A stretch of DNA of 56,082 nt from CAZMVY01 sp964569765 (lineage in GTDB: Bacteria; Planctomycetota; Phycisphaerae; UBA1845; PWPN01). Every line of letters begins with the position of its first letter. Position 1 is the first letter of the stretch. Under the pieces are notes generated by a model. That model was not told the DNA's origin, did not search any database, and saw only the letters and a program-made list of their open reading frames with translations. Shown here piece after piece: positions 1 to 8,163 of the stretch. The stretch spans positions 1 to 56,082 of the forward strand of contig CAZMVY010000003.1 in assembly GCA_964569765.1 (NCBI GenBank), given 5' to 3'. The position numbers and the translations under genes are program-made.

Positions 1-480
1 GCCGACGAGAGTGCCTCACCGCTCTCTCGGCCGTGACCACATCCCGCCCGACCGCGGCCTTTCCACCGAAAACCACCTTCCCGAAGCAGGAACGCATCAT
101 CGGTGCGGCACGTCGCCGCAGCGGAACGAAAGAGAACAAAAACGCAGGAAACCATGAAACGGACGACGACCACCGCCGGCCGGCGCGACGACCGAAAACG
201 GCGAACGGCGCCCGTCCGTGTCGCCGGCCCCTGCCATGCGCGGGCCGGTTGCGTGCGCCACTGCGTGTCGATTCATTCAACGGCGCACGCCGTCTCGCCA
301 ACACCGGTACGTTTATGCTAAGATAAACCCCTGTGTCGCGCGTCGGGACTGCCGCCGTGCCCGCCGGGCCGCAAGCGCTCCTCGAATCGCGCGTCGGCGT
401 CTTACGTCGTTTGGAGTGCGGTCTCTCCGGGGCCGCTATCCGTCTGCGGTCTCTCCGCGGCCGCCCACGGGTCTGGGTGA
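1..480. other. Non-coding region upstream of the first gene
   Basis: I see no convincing gene here; the short open frames have no recognisable protein character. Positions 1-30 can fold into a GC-rich hairpin of about ten pairs with one bulge, possibly the end of a transcript entering from outside the window, but no T-run follows. Around 317-324 there is TGC followed by TAAGAT, an extended -10-like element without a clear -35 box. It would start a transcript about 150 bases before the gene at 481. The promoter call is weak. Confidence 0.35.
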
Positions 481-2907
481 ATGGTGCGAAGCATTCGTTG
501 CGGGCGTGATCGCGCAGGTGCGTGTCTCGTCGGCGTCATCGCGTGGGCGTGCGCCGTGGCCGGCAGCACCGCCTCCGTCGAGGCCGCCCAGGAAATCCGC
601 TTCAAGGTAATCGACGGCAAACTGTGCGCGAAATGCACGCTGAGCTGCCGCGCCAAGTCGATACCGGCCAACGTGGTAATCAACCTCGGCCTGCCGACGC
701 CGCTGCTGGTACACGAGCGGACGGCCAGACTGATGGAAGTCGGGCCCGACGCCGCCGTGGACCTCAAGTTCGATGACATGGTGATGCCGAATCTGACAGG
801 GCGGGCGGCGAGGCTGCCTTCACTGGACGAGTTGACCAGCGAGCACTCGACAGAGCTGGAGGAGATCCCGGCGGTCGCCATTCTGGGCGCGACGGCGTTC
901 GCGGACTTCTCCGTGCAACTGGAGGTCGGCGAGGGCATCCTGCGCCTGCTGCCCGCGGCGCAGCGTCATCCGCCGGCGGCGAGCCGGCCGCTGGAAGATG
1001 CCACGGCCGACGTTTCCTCTGCGACGGCCTGCTCGGTTCCCTTCGAGGAACGCGGATACGGCTACTTTCTGGCCGCCCGCGCACCGGAAGACTTCGCGCT
1101 TCGTGTGCTGTTCTCCACGTCGGGGTACGACACGATTATCGATTCCAACACGGCAGACCTGGCCGGCGCCCCCGGGGGGGATCTGGATGACCTGCACCTG
1201 GGACCGCTGAACCTGGCCCGGTACGTCGCGCTGCGGCCGGAGGACCTGTCCGGCACGCCGTCGCCACACCCCGACGTGATTCTGGGAACGAACATTCTCT
1301 CACACTTCCGAGTGACGATCGACTGGGTAAACCGTGAGATCCGCTTCGAGCAGACGCGGGCGCCGCAGTTCCCGACGGAGGAGCGGGAGTTTTTCATCGC
1401 GCGAGCGAAAGGGGACGCCGACGCAATCGAGTCGTTCCTGAAGGCGCACCCGTCGTCGCGGCTGGCCACCGAGGCGAGCACAAAACTGCTCGCCCTGCGG
1501 CTGGATGAGTATCCGCCGGACCGCGAGGCGATCGGCCGCGCCCAGCGGTGGCGCGCGGAGGCGGCCCCGAAGGATCGGCGCTCCGGGCTGATGGTGAAGA
1601 TGGCCGACGATCTCCTCTCCGGCAAGCGCGACGACAGGTACGCCCTCGCCGCAAACGCCGTGAAGATCGGGCTCGAATACGCCTCTTCGGCGCTCAACGG
1701 CCGGACGGTCCATGACCTCCGCGCCCGGCTCGGGCTGATCGCCCTGCGAAACAACGACCCGAAGCAGGCGCGACGAGACCTGCTGTCCGCCGCGTTCGGC
1801 ATTCCGCGAGACCCGTTCGTGAACCTCTGGCTGGGCGAGCTCTATGAGCAGTCGGGGCAGTTGATGCGGGCCTGGTCCCGCTACGCCCAGTCGGCCATCA
1901 GCGAGAATCCCCCCCCCGAAGCCATGACCGGCCTGGACCGCCTGAACCGGAACCCTACGTTTCGTGCTTCGTTCACCATGACGGATGCGGAACAGCTCCT
2001 GGAGGGGCGTATCGCGGAGTTTCACCCGGCCGGGCGGTACGAGGAGGAGATGTCGTCGACGGCGCCGACCCGGCCGACCGCGACCACACCTGTTGCGCCA
2101 GGCCGGACCGTGCGCCTGGTGGAACTCTTCTCCTGCGTGGACCACCCGCAGACGCGGGCGCCGGAGATGGCGTTCGCCGGCCTGCGGGAGTACTTCGAAC
2201 CCGCGAACGCCGACGGGATCGTCGGCGTACCGGCCTCAGCGCCAAGGGTAGCCCTGATCGAATACCATCTCGCCGCACCGGAGACGGATCCGCTCGTCTG
2301 CGGGGCGAGCGCTTCCCGCGCGACGTTTTACGGGATCCGCGAGGCGCCGGTCGCGTGCTTCGACGGCGGCCGACCGAACACGGACGGGGGAACCGACAAG
2401 GACGTGGAGAAGATCTTCTCTGCGTACAAAGCGACGTGCCTTTCGCCCGAGGGTGGCGACGCGGGATGGCGGATCAGCGGCCGCGCATCTCTCCTGGGCG
2501 ATGAGATCCACGGGGCGATCCAGGTCCGCGGCGGTTCCGGCGCAGAAGCGTTGCGTCTTCATGCGATGCTATGCGAGAAGATCCTGATGACCCCTGGGGC
2601 GAACGGCCTCCTGCTCCACCGGATGGTCGCCCGCGCCGCCCTTTCGCCGGACGACGGCTTCCCCGTCGCCTCGGGGAAGGAAGAGCAGGTCTTCGATATC
2701 CGTGCGAGCGTGAAGCAGGTCGGCGAGGCCCTCGAGCAGATGATCACCAGGCTGGAGAAGGAGCGGAACGTCAAGTTTCTGATGCGGCCTGTGTACGTCG
2801 ACGGCGGAGCGTGCGTGGTGGTAACGTTTCTGCAGAACATGCGGAGCAAAGAGGTTCTTGCGGCGAGCGCGTTCGACGTCGTGCCGGGCGCCAAGGGCAA
2901 ACGATGA
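481..2907 (+). CDS. Secreted protein: two degenerate retropepsin-like modules, TPRs and a thioredoxin-like domain
   Basis: An 808-residue exported protein; the first 35 residues look like a signal peptide. Two consecutive modules (about 50-160 and 185-300) have the retropepsin layout, each ending in an ILGxxxxxxF(R/S)V stretch (ILGTN at 268-271). The catalytic D-T/S-G is absent in both: NLG at 68-70 and STS at 212-214. TPR-like helices fill about 300-515. Residues 543-805 resemble a thioredoxin-like domain of planctomycete proteins (VELF, EYHL, a tail with NGLLLHRMV), but the expected CxxC is replaced by C552-V-D-H. I infer a binding or scaffold role outside the cytoplasm rather than catalysis. 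The stop overlaps the next start by 4 bases, so this is the first gene of the MoxR/VWA cluster. The start lacks a strong ribosome site. Confidence 0.75.
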   Translation: MVRSIRCGRDRAGACLVGVIAWACAVAGSTASVEAAQEIRFKVIDGKLCAKCTLSCRAKSIPANVVINLGLPTPLLVHERTARLMEVGPDAAVDLKFDDMVMPNLTGRAARLPSLDELTSEHSTELEEIPAVAILGATAFADFSVQLEVGEGILRLLPAAQRHPPAASRPLEDATADVSSATACSVPFEERGYGYFLAARAPEDFALRVLFSTSGYDTIIDSNTADLAGAPGGDLDDLHLGPLNLARYVALRPEDLSGTPSPHPDVILGTNILSHFRVTIDWVNREIRFEQTRAPQFPTEEREFFIARAKGDADAIESFLKAHPSSRLATEASTKLLALRLDEYPPDREAIGRAQRWRAEAAPKDRRSGLMVKMADDLLSGKRDDRYALAANAVKIGLEYASSALNGRTVHDLRARLGLIALRNNDPKQARRDLLSAAFGIPRDPFVNLWLGELYEQSGQLMRAWSRYAQSAISENPPPEAMTGLDRLNRNPTFRASFTMTDAEQLLEGRIAEFHPAGRYEEEMSSTAPTRPTATTPVAPGRTVRLVELFSCVDHPQTRAPEMAFAGLREYFEPANADGIVGVPASAPRVALIEYHLAAPETDPLVCGASASRATFYGIREAPVACFDGGRPNTDGGTDKDVEKIFSAYKATCLSPEGGDAGWRISGRASLLGDEIHGAIQVRGGSGAEALRLHAMLCEKILMTPGANGLLLHRMVARAALSPDDGFPVASGKEEQVFDIRASVKQVGEALEQMITRLEKERNVKFLMRPVYVDGGACVVVTFLQNMRSKEVLAASAFDVVPGAKGKR

Positions 2908-4475
2908 GCGAAATCGCGGACAATCCGGACGCTCGCGCCGGCGGACTCAGGGAGGAGTTCGAGCTTCTGCTGCGAACGTCGCGCCAGCGCCTGCGGCGAG
3001 CCAGGCTGCGCGGGCAGGTCCGCGTCGCCGTCGATCGCGCGATCTGGACTGTAACCCTCCTGGCCGGCGCGTACTGCCTGTTGCGGCTGGGATGCCTGGT
3101 GGCCGGACGCCCGGTGCCCATCGGGTGGACCGGATACGGCTGGCTGGTTCTGGCTGGTGCGATCGCGGCAACGGCAGCGGTGATGCTGGCAGCGCTGCGC
3201 GATGTGCCCTCTCTCCGCGAGGCGGCGGAACGGCTCGACCTGAGCGCGCAGGACCACAACCGGGTCGCCATCGGGCTGGCGCTGGCAGACAGCGGAGCAC
3301 AGGGGGGCTTTGCCCGGGCGGCGATCGACGACGGACTGGGATACCTGCGCCGCCTGAAGGACGCGATCCCGTATCTGGAGGCGGGACGACCGATGCCCCG
3401 CGGCAGCCTCTATCGAGCGATTGCCTTCTGCGGATTGACCGCTCTCGCCGCGCTCGTGGGGAACGCACCGACCGGCGCCGCGATTGCAGAGGCCGGGGGT
3501 CCGGCGACGGCGCATGCGTCGGGGGAGCGCCGGCCGGCAGGCGAGACCGCGAACGGGCGCCGCGATCCGGCAACGCCGACCGCCGCGCAGTCGCAGCCGG
3601 CCATGAGCAGGGGCAATCGGAAGAGCGTTGCGACGTCGCCCGCCGGGCGGCCGCCGGCCGGCCTGCGGAATGAGGCGGGAACCGGCCGCACGGGCAGCGA
3701 GGTCGGTGCCGAAGCGAGCCCGTCAGACCGGTCGGCAAGCGCCCGCGGGGACTCGACCGACACGTCAGCGACCGCCCCGGTTCCGAAGCGTAAAGACGCC
3801 AGGACATCCACGCCGAAGCCCTCGAAGGAATCAAAGGTGTTGGCCGGCCAGAAACCCGAAAAGGGCGAGGAGAGCTCGTCCATCGGTCAGGGAGCCTCCG
3901 GAGGCGGAGCGATGTCGGCGGTGCAGAACGCGTGGTCGCAGCGCGATCAGGCGAAAGAGGGCGACCGCCAGGAGAACGAATCGGAAGAGAAGGTGGAGGA
4001 GGAGAAGGAATCAAGCACGCAGCGCGGCGGCATCCAACCGTCGCTGAAGGACCGGACGGACTCGCCGCAGCGCGAACTCGGGATCCCGGGCGAGCAGGAA
4101 GGGCCACCCGGCACCGGGCGCGGCGGACCGCCGCCGCCGAAGAAGTCCCGCGGCACAGCGTCGCTTGTGCTTGGAGTTCCCGTACCCGACTTCGTCAAAG
4201 GGCGAGTGGGACCGGGTACTACGAAGATCACCCATGAGCGGGTGGAGCCCTCGCCCATGCCGGGCGATGCATCCGTGGCCGCCCCGGCCGCGCGCCGTTC
4301 GCAGGAGGAGACCCCCTGCCGGCGGTTCGACGTGCCGTCGGCCTTTGCCGCGGTGGTTCGGAACTACCTCGTGGCTTTGCATTCGGCGGACCAGAAAGTC
4401 TCGACAGAAGACCGGCGGCCGGCGGCCCCCGGGCAATCGACCGACGCAGGCCGGGTGCCTGCGGTACAGGAGTAA
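2904..4475 (+). CDS. Membrane protein, DUF4175-like N-terminus with long disordered tail
   Basis: A 523-residue protein whose ATG overlaps the previous stop (ATGA), implying translational coupling. Hydrophobic segments lie at about 45-68, 77-98 and 170-190. Between the second and third is an AAERLDL...HNRVAIGLAL stretch of the kind seen in DUF4175-type proteins beside VWA/MoxR genes. Residues 195-520 are low complexity, rich in Ala, Pro, Ser, Lys and Glu, and probably disordered, with a short hydrophobic patch near 415. No catalytic motif is visible. Position directly before the MoxR ATPase suggests a membrane partner of that machine. Family assignment rests on pattern memory and is tentative. 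Confidence 0.7.
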   Translation: MSEIADNPDARAGGLREEFELLLRTSRQRLRRARLRGQVRVAVDRAIWTVTLLAGAYCLLRLGCLVAGRPVPIGWTGYGWLVLAGAIAATAAVMLAALRDVPSLREAAERLDLSAQDHNRVAIGLALADSGAQGGFARAAIDDGLGYLRRLKDAIPYLEAGRPMPRGSLYRAIAFCGLTALAALVGNAPTGAAIAEAGGPATAHASGERRPAGETANGRRDPATPTAAQSQPAMSRGNRKSVATSPAGRPPAGLRNEAGTGRTGSEVGAEASPSDRSASARGDSTDTSATAPVPKRKDARTSTPKPSKESKVLAGQKPEKGEESSSIGQGASGGGAMSAVQNAWSQRDQAKEGDRQENESEEKVEEEKESSTQRGGIQPSLKDRTDSPQRELGIPGEQEGPPGTGRGGPPPPKKSRGTASLVLGVPVPDFVKGRVGPGTTKITHERVEPSPMPGDASVAAPAARRSQEETPCRRFDVPSAFAAVVRNYLVALHSADQKVSTEDRRPAAPGQSTDAGRVPAVQE

Positions 4476-4484
4476 CCTACAACC

Positions 4485-5510
4485 ATGAACAGACCGATGT
4501 CCGAGCATCCCCTGGCTACGGAAGACGCCGCCCGGCAGGCGGCCCGTTTCCGCGAAGTCTTCGACCGCCTCAAGAAGGAGGTGCACAAGGTCTTCGTCGG
4601 CCACGACGATCTGGTAGAAAACGTGCTGGCCGTCCTCCTGTCGGATGGGCACGTCCTGCTCGAAGGCGTGCCGGGCCTGGGCAAGACGCTGCTGGCGCGA
4701 ACGCTGGCGGCCGCGCTTCAGATCGAGTTCTCGCGGATTCAGTTCACGCCGGACCTGATGCCGGCGGATATCGTCGGCACGATGGTGCTGCATGAGAAGG
4801 AAGGCGGCGGCCACGAACTGCGATTCCAGCAGGGGCCGCTCGTGGCGAACTTCATCCTCGCCGACGAGATCAACCGGGCGACGCCCAAAACGCAGTCCGC
4901 GCTGCTCGAGGCCATGCAGGAGCGGCAGATCTCCGTGTCGCGGCGGACCATGCGGCTGCCCGAGCCGTTCATCGTCGTGGCCACGCAGAACCCGATCGAA
5001 CAGGAGGGTACCTACCCCCTGCCCGAGGCGCAGCTCGACCGCTTCATGGTGAAGCTGCTCGTCGGCTATCCGCAGGAACGTGAATACCACGACATCCTCC
5101 AGCGCACCACGGAACTGGAACAGCCGAAGGTCGAGCCGGTTTCCACGGGCGAGGAAATCCTGGCCATGCGGCGGATCGTACGCAGCGTGGCCGTCACGGA
5201 TCAGGTCCGAAGCTACGCCATCCGGCTCGTCATGGCCACGCAGCCGGGTTCGCCGCACGCCCCGGCGGCCGTGAACAACGCCGTCGCTCTCGGGTCAAGC
5301 CCCCGCGGGGCGCAGGGGCTGCTTCTGATGGGCAAAGTCCGGGCCCTGATCGGCGGGCGCTTCGCCGTCTCGTGCCAGGACATCCGCGACGTGGCGTTGC
5401 CGGTGCTGCGCCACCGCATCCTGCTGAGCTTCGAGGGACAGTCGGAGCGCGTCCGGCCGGACGACCTCATCACCGCCGTGATCGGCTCGGTATCGGAGTT
5501 GTCGAACTGA
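4485..5510 (+). CDS. MoxR-family AAA+ ATPase
   Basis: A 341-residue MoxR-type ATPase, a family of chaperone-like AAA+ proteins that usually work with VWA-domain proteins. The Walker A loop GVPGLGKT is near residue 61, Walker B with ADEINRA near 123, and the family signature QEGTYPLPEAQLDRF near 170. All core motifs are intact and the length is normal. A second ATG at 4497 is possible as a start. It lies 9 bases after the DUF4175-like gene and 3 bases before the DUF58 gene, the usual MoxR-DUF58-VWA order. The substrate is unknown; the neighbours suggest assembly or remodelling of the VWA/TPR membrane proteins encoded downstream. Confidence 0.93.
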   Translation: MNRPMSEHPLATEDAARQAARFREVFDRLKKEVHKVFVGHDDLVENVLAVLLSDGHVLLEGVPGLGKTLLARTLAAALQIEFSRIQFTPDLMPADIVGTMVLHEKEGGGHELRFQQGPLVANFILADEINRATPKTQSALLEAMQERQISVSRRTMRLPEPFIVVATQNPIEQEGTYPLPEAQLDRFMVKLLVGYPQEREYHDILQRTTELEQPKVEPVSTGEEILAMRRIVRSVAVTDQVRSYAIRLVMATQPGSPHAPAAVNNAVALGSSPRGAQGLLLMGKVRALIGGRFAVSCQDIRDVALPVLRHRILLSFEGQSERVRPDDLITAVIGSVSELSN

Positions 5511-5513
5511 CGT

Positions 5514-6392
5514 ATGGCCGCGCTCTTCACCCAGGACTTTGTGCATTCGATTTCCCGGCTGCGAATCCTCGCGCGGCAGGTTCCCGCAGGAGGACGCCAC
5601 GCGGAGCATCGCTCGCGCGATCTGGGCAGCGGCATGGAGTTCCGGGATTTCCGCGCGTACGTGCCGGGCGACGACATGCGCCGGGTGGACTGGAATCTCT
5701 TCCAGCGAAGCGCGCGGCTGTTCCTGCGGCTGTTCGAAGAGCCGGAGGACCTGCCGGTCTACATCCTGCTCGACGCAAGCGACTCGATGTTCTTCGAGAC
5801 GCCGCCCCGGGCCGACGCCGCGCGACAGATGGCGGCCGTGATGGCCGCCGTAAGCCTCAACCAGTTTGACCGGACCGGAATCTACCCCTTCGGCGCGGAC
5901 ATCGTCCCGCCTATGGCACCGATCTCGGGGAAGCAGGGTCTGCATCGCGTGCTGCGCTATCTGGAACGATTACAGCCGGCCGGGCGCACGGACATGGCGC
6001 GATCGCTGCACCGCTTCGCTCACATGAAACTTCGCGGCGGATTGGCGGTGGTGATCTCCGACTTTTTCGATCCGCGCGGTGTTCACGCGGCCATCGACGC
6101 GATGCGGCCGCTGCGGCATCGTCTCCTGCTGGTACAGGTGACACGGGCGTCGGACGCCTCGCCGATGCTGGACGGGGAGCTGCGGCTGGTGGACTGTGAG
6201 TCCGGTTCGGGCGTGGAGGTAACCGTCACCCCCGGAAGCCTGGAGCGATATCGTCAAACATACGAGGCGTTTTGCGATGAGTTGTTGCGGTTCGTCGCCC
6301 GGCGGCGGGCGGCCCATCTCCGCCTGGATGCGGACCAGCCGGTGCTGGCGCAGTTGGGCGACTTGTTTGTGGACGGGGTGTTCGTGACGTGA
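5514..6392 (+). CDS. DUF58 domain protein (VWA-like)
   Basis: A 292-residue DUF58 protein, the regular partner of MoxR ATPases. The family signature EFRDFRAYVPGDDMRRVDWN falls at about residues 43-62. A VWA-like metal site follows as D87-A-S-D-S91, so the MIDAS DxSxS motif is intact here, unlike in the next gene. No transmembrane segment is seen, so it is probably cytoplasmic or peripheral. Spacing to moxR is 3 bases, and the two are almost certainly cotranscribed. Confidence 0.92.
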   Translation: MAALFTQDFVHSISRLRILARQVPAGGRHAEHRSRDLGSGMEFRDFRAYVPGDDMRRVDWNLFQRSARLFLRLFEEPEDLPVYILLDASDSMFFETPPRADAARQMAAVMAAVSLNQFDRTGIYPFGADIVPPMAPISGKQGLHRVLRYLERLQPAGRTDMARSLHRFAHMKLRGGLAVVISDFFDPRGVHAAIDAMRPLRHRLLLVQVTRASDASPMLDGELRLVDCESGSGVEVTVTPGSLERYRQTYEAFCDELLRFVARRRAAHLRLDADQPVLAQLGDLFVDGVFVT

Positions 6393-6459
6393 GCGCGGCC
6401 TTTGCAGAGTCGATGATGTACGAAACCGGTTTCGGCCATAGCGAGGGATCCCGGCGGTC

Positions 6460-8160
6460 ATGACATTCGCGGGGCTTTCAGTCTGGGCCGTGGGGGCGAT
6501 GGTGCTGGCATCGGCCGGCGTATTGGCCGTCCTTCACCTGTTGCGGGTTCGCCCGCGGGAGGTGCGGGTCGTCACCACGCTCTTCTGGGTTCATGCCGTG
6601 GAACGCACCCGCGCCCGGACGCTGTGGGAACGGTTTCGCCACCCATGGACCTACGGCCTTCTCCTGCTCATCTGCACCCTGCTGTCCCTGGCGCTCGGCC
6701 AGCCCCGACGAACGACCGAGCCGCCCGACCGGATCTGGGCGGCGATCGTCGTGGATGCGGGCGCGCCGATGGGCGCGTCGTTCGGCGAGGCGCGCACGTC
6801 GTATTTCGACGCCGCGAAGGAGGCGGCACGCGAGGCGATCGGCCGGCTGTCGGCCAACGATCGGCTCGCGGTCATCATGGCCGACCCCTGGCCCCGGCTG
6901 GTGCATCGCATCGATGATCCCCGCCCCCTGGCAGCCCGAAGGCTCGACGAGGCGGCCGTTGCCAAGGCCCCCGCCGCCCTCGGTGAGGCCGTGAAACTCG
7001 CGCAGTCGCTTCTGAACGGACGCGACCGGGCCCGGATCGTACTGATCACCAACCGCCCGGAGATGCCGGATCGGCCCTCCATGCGGAACGAACCGGCCGA
7101 CGTGCAGTTCATTCGCGTCGGGGCACCGGCAGACAACGCCGCTGTCCTCTCGGCCGTCTTTGAGCCCGCCCCGGACAACCCGCTCCGCGGACGTTTCACC
7201 GTCCGGGTGGGTTACTGGGGCGATCGGCCGCGCGAGGTGCGCCTGCGGATTCAGCGAGCCGGCGGCGCACCACTGCTGGATGAAGCGTACACGATCGCAC
7301 CGGGCTCCACGCAGGACTTCACCATCGCGAACCTTCCCGCCGACGGGGACGCTCTCCAGGTGCGGCTGGAGCCGCCGGATGCGATGGCGGCGGACGATCA
7401 GGCGGTCTTTCGCCTGCCTTTCCGGACACCCATTCGAGTCGGGTTTGTCGGCGCGGTACCTGAAGTGCTGCGGCTGGCACTCGAGAGCGATTCCGCCGTT
7501 CACCCCGCGAAAGACGGCGGGCCGCGCGACATCGACGTAGTCGCGGGCACGTCACAGCACGACCTGACGCGGCCCTGCATCGTTGTGGTTGGTTCCGGCA
7601 CGCCGGCACCGGCGGGCCGACCGGTCCGCGCAGCAAGCGACTCGCCGTTCATCCGCGACCTGGACTGGGAAGGCGCGGCATGCGGAACCGGTGCGGCTGT
7701 GGACGCGGACGCCAATGGCGCCACACCGCTTCTGGCCGCGGACAATGCCATCCTGGCAGTTTTCGCCTCCGGGATGGGCCGGCCGCGATTGCTCATCGGC
7801 TCAACCCTGTTGGCGGAGGACGCCACCGCAAACCGCCGCCCTGCCTTCGCGGTCTTCCTCGCCCGGGCGACGCGGCGCCTGGCGGGCTGGAGCGATGATC
7901 CCGTGGTGCTCCCGCCGGAGCGACCGATTGAAGATCCGCTATGGTGTACGCGCGAACGGCTCGGCGGCAATGTCGTCGTGATGCCCGCCGGGCGTGATGC
8001 GGGCCTCTTTGCCATGAAGGAGCCCGATTCGACCGTGCCGCGGCAGGCCGGGCCCGCCGCGCGGATGGCCTTTCCTGAGCCGTTTGAACTTCTGTTGTAT
8101 GCCGCGATGGCGTGTTTCGTGTTCGAGGCCGTGCTGCATGCCAGAGGGAGGATTTCGTAG
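6460..8160 (+). CDS. BatA-like membrane protein with degenerate VWA domain
   Basis: A 566-residue protein with the BatA N-terminal layout: a first membrane segment at about 4-25 with the following LHLLRVRPREV, a second at about 63-80, then a VWA-type domain. The metal-binding motif is broken: the expected DxSxS is D99-A-G-A-P103, so metal-dependent ligand binding by the canonical site is unlikely. Residues about 220-300 look like an Ig-like beta domain, and the C-terminus has another hydrophobic segment (about 543-560). It follows DUF58 by 67 bases and precedes the giant protein by 3. By family comparison the VWA part would lie on the periplasmic side. Confidence 0.8.
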   Translation: MTFAGLSVWAVGAMVLASAGVLAVLHLLRVRPREVRVVTTLFWVHAVERTRARTLWERFRHPWTYGLLLLICTLLSLALGQPRRTTEPPDRIWAAIVVDAGAPMGASFGEARTSYFDAAKEAAREAIGRLSANDRLAVIMADPWPRLVHRIDDPRPLAARRLDEAAVAKAPAALGEAVKLAQSLLNGRDRARIVLITNRPEMPDRPSMRNEPADVQFIRVGAPADNAAVLSAVFEPAPDNPLRGRFTVRVGYWGDRPREVRLRIQRAGGAPLLDEAYTIAPGSTQDFTIANLPADGDALQVRLEPPDAMAADDQAVFRLPFRTPIRVGFVGAVPEVLRLALESDSAVHPAKDGGPRDIDVVAGTSQHDLTRPCIVVVGSGTPAPAGRPVRAASDSPFIRDLDWEGAACGTGAAVDADANGATPLLAADNAILAVFASGMGRPRLLIGSTLLAEDATANRRPAFAVFLARATRRLAGWSDDPVVLPPERPIEDPLWCTRERLGGNVVVMPAGRDAGLFAMKEPDSTVPRQAGPAARMAFPEPFELLLYAAMACFVFEAVLHARGRIS

Positions 8161-8163
8161 AGC

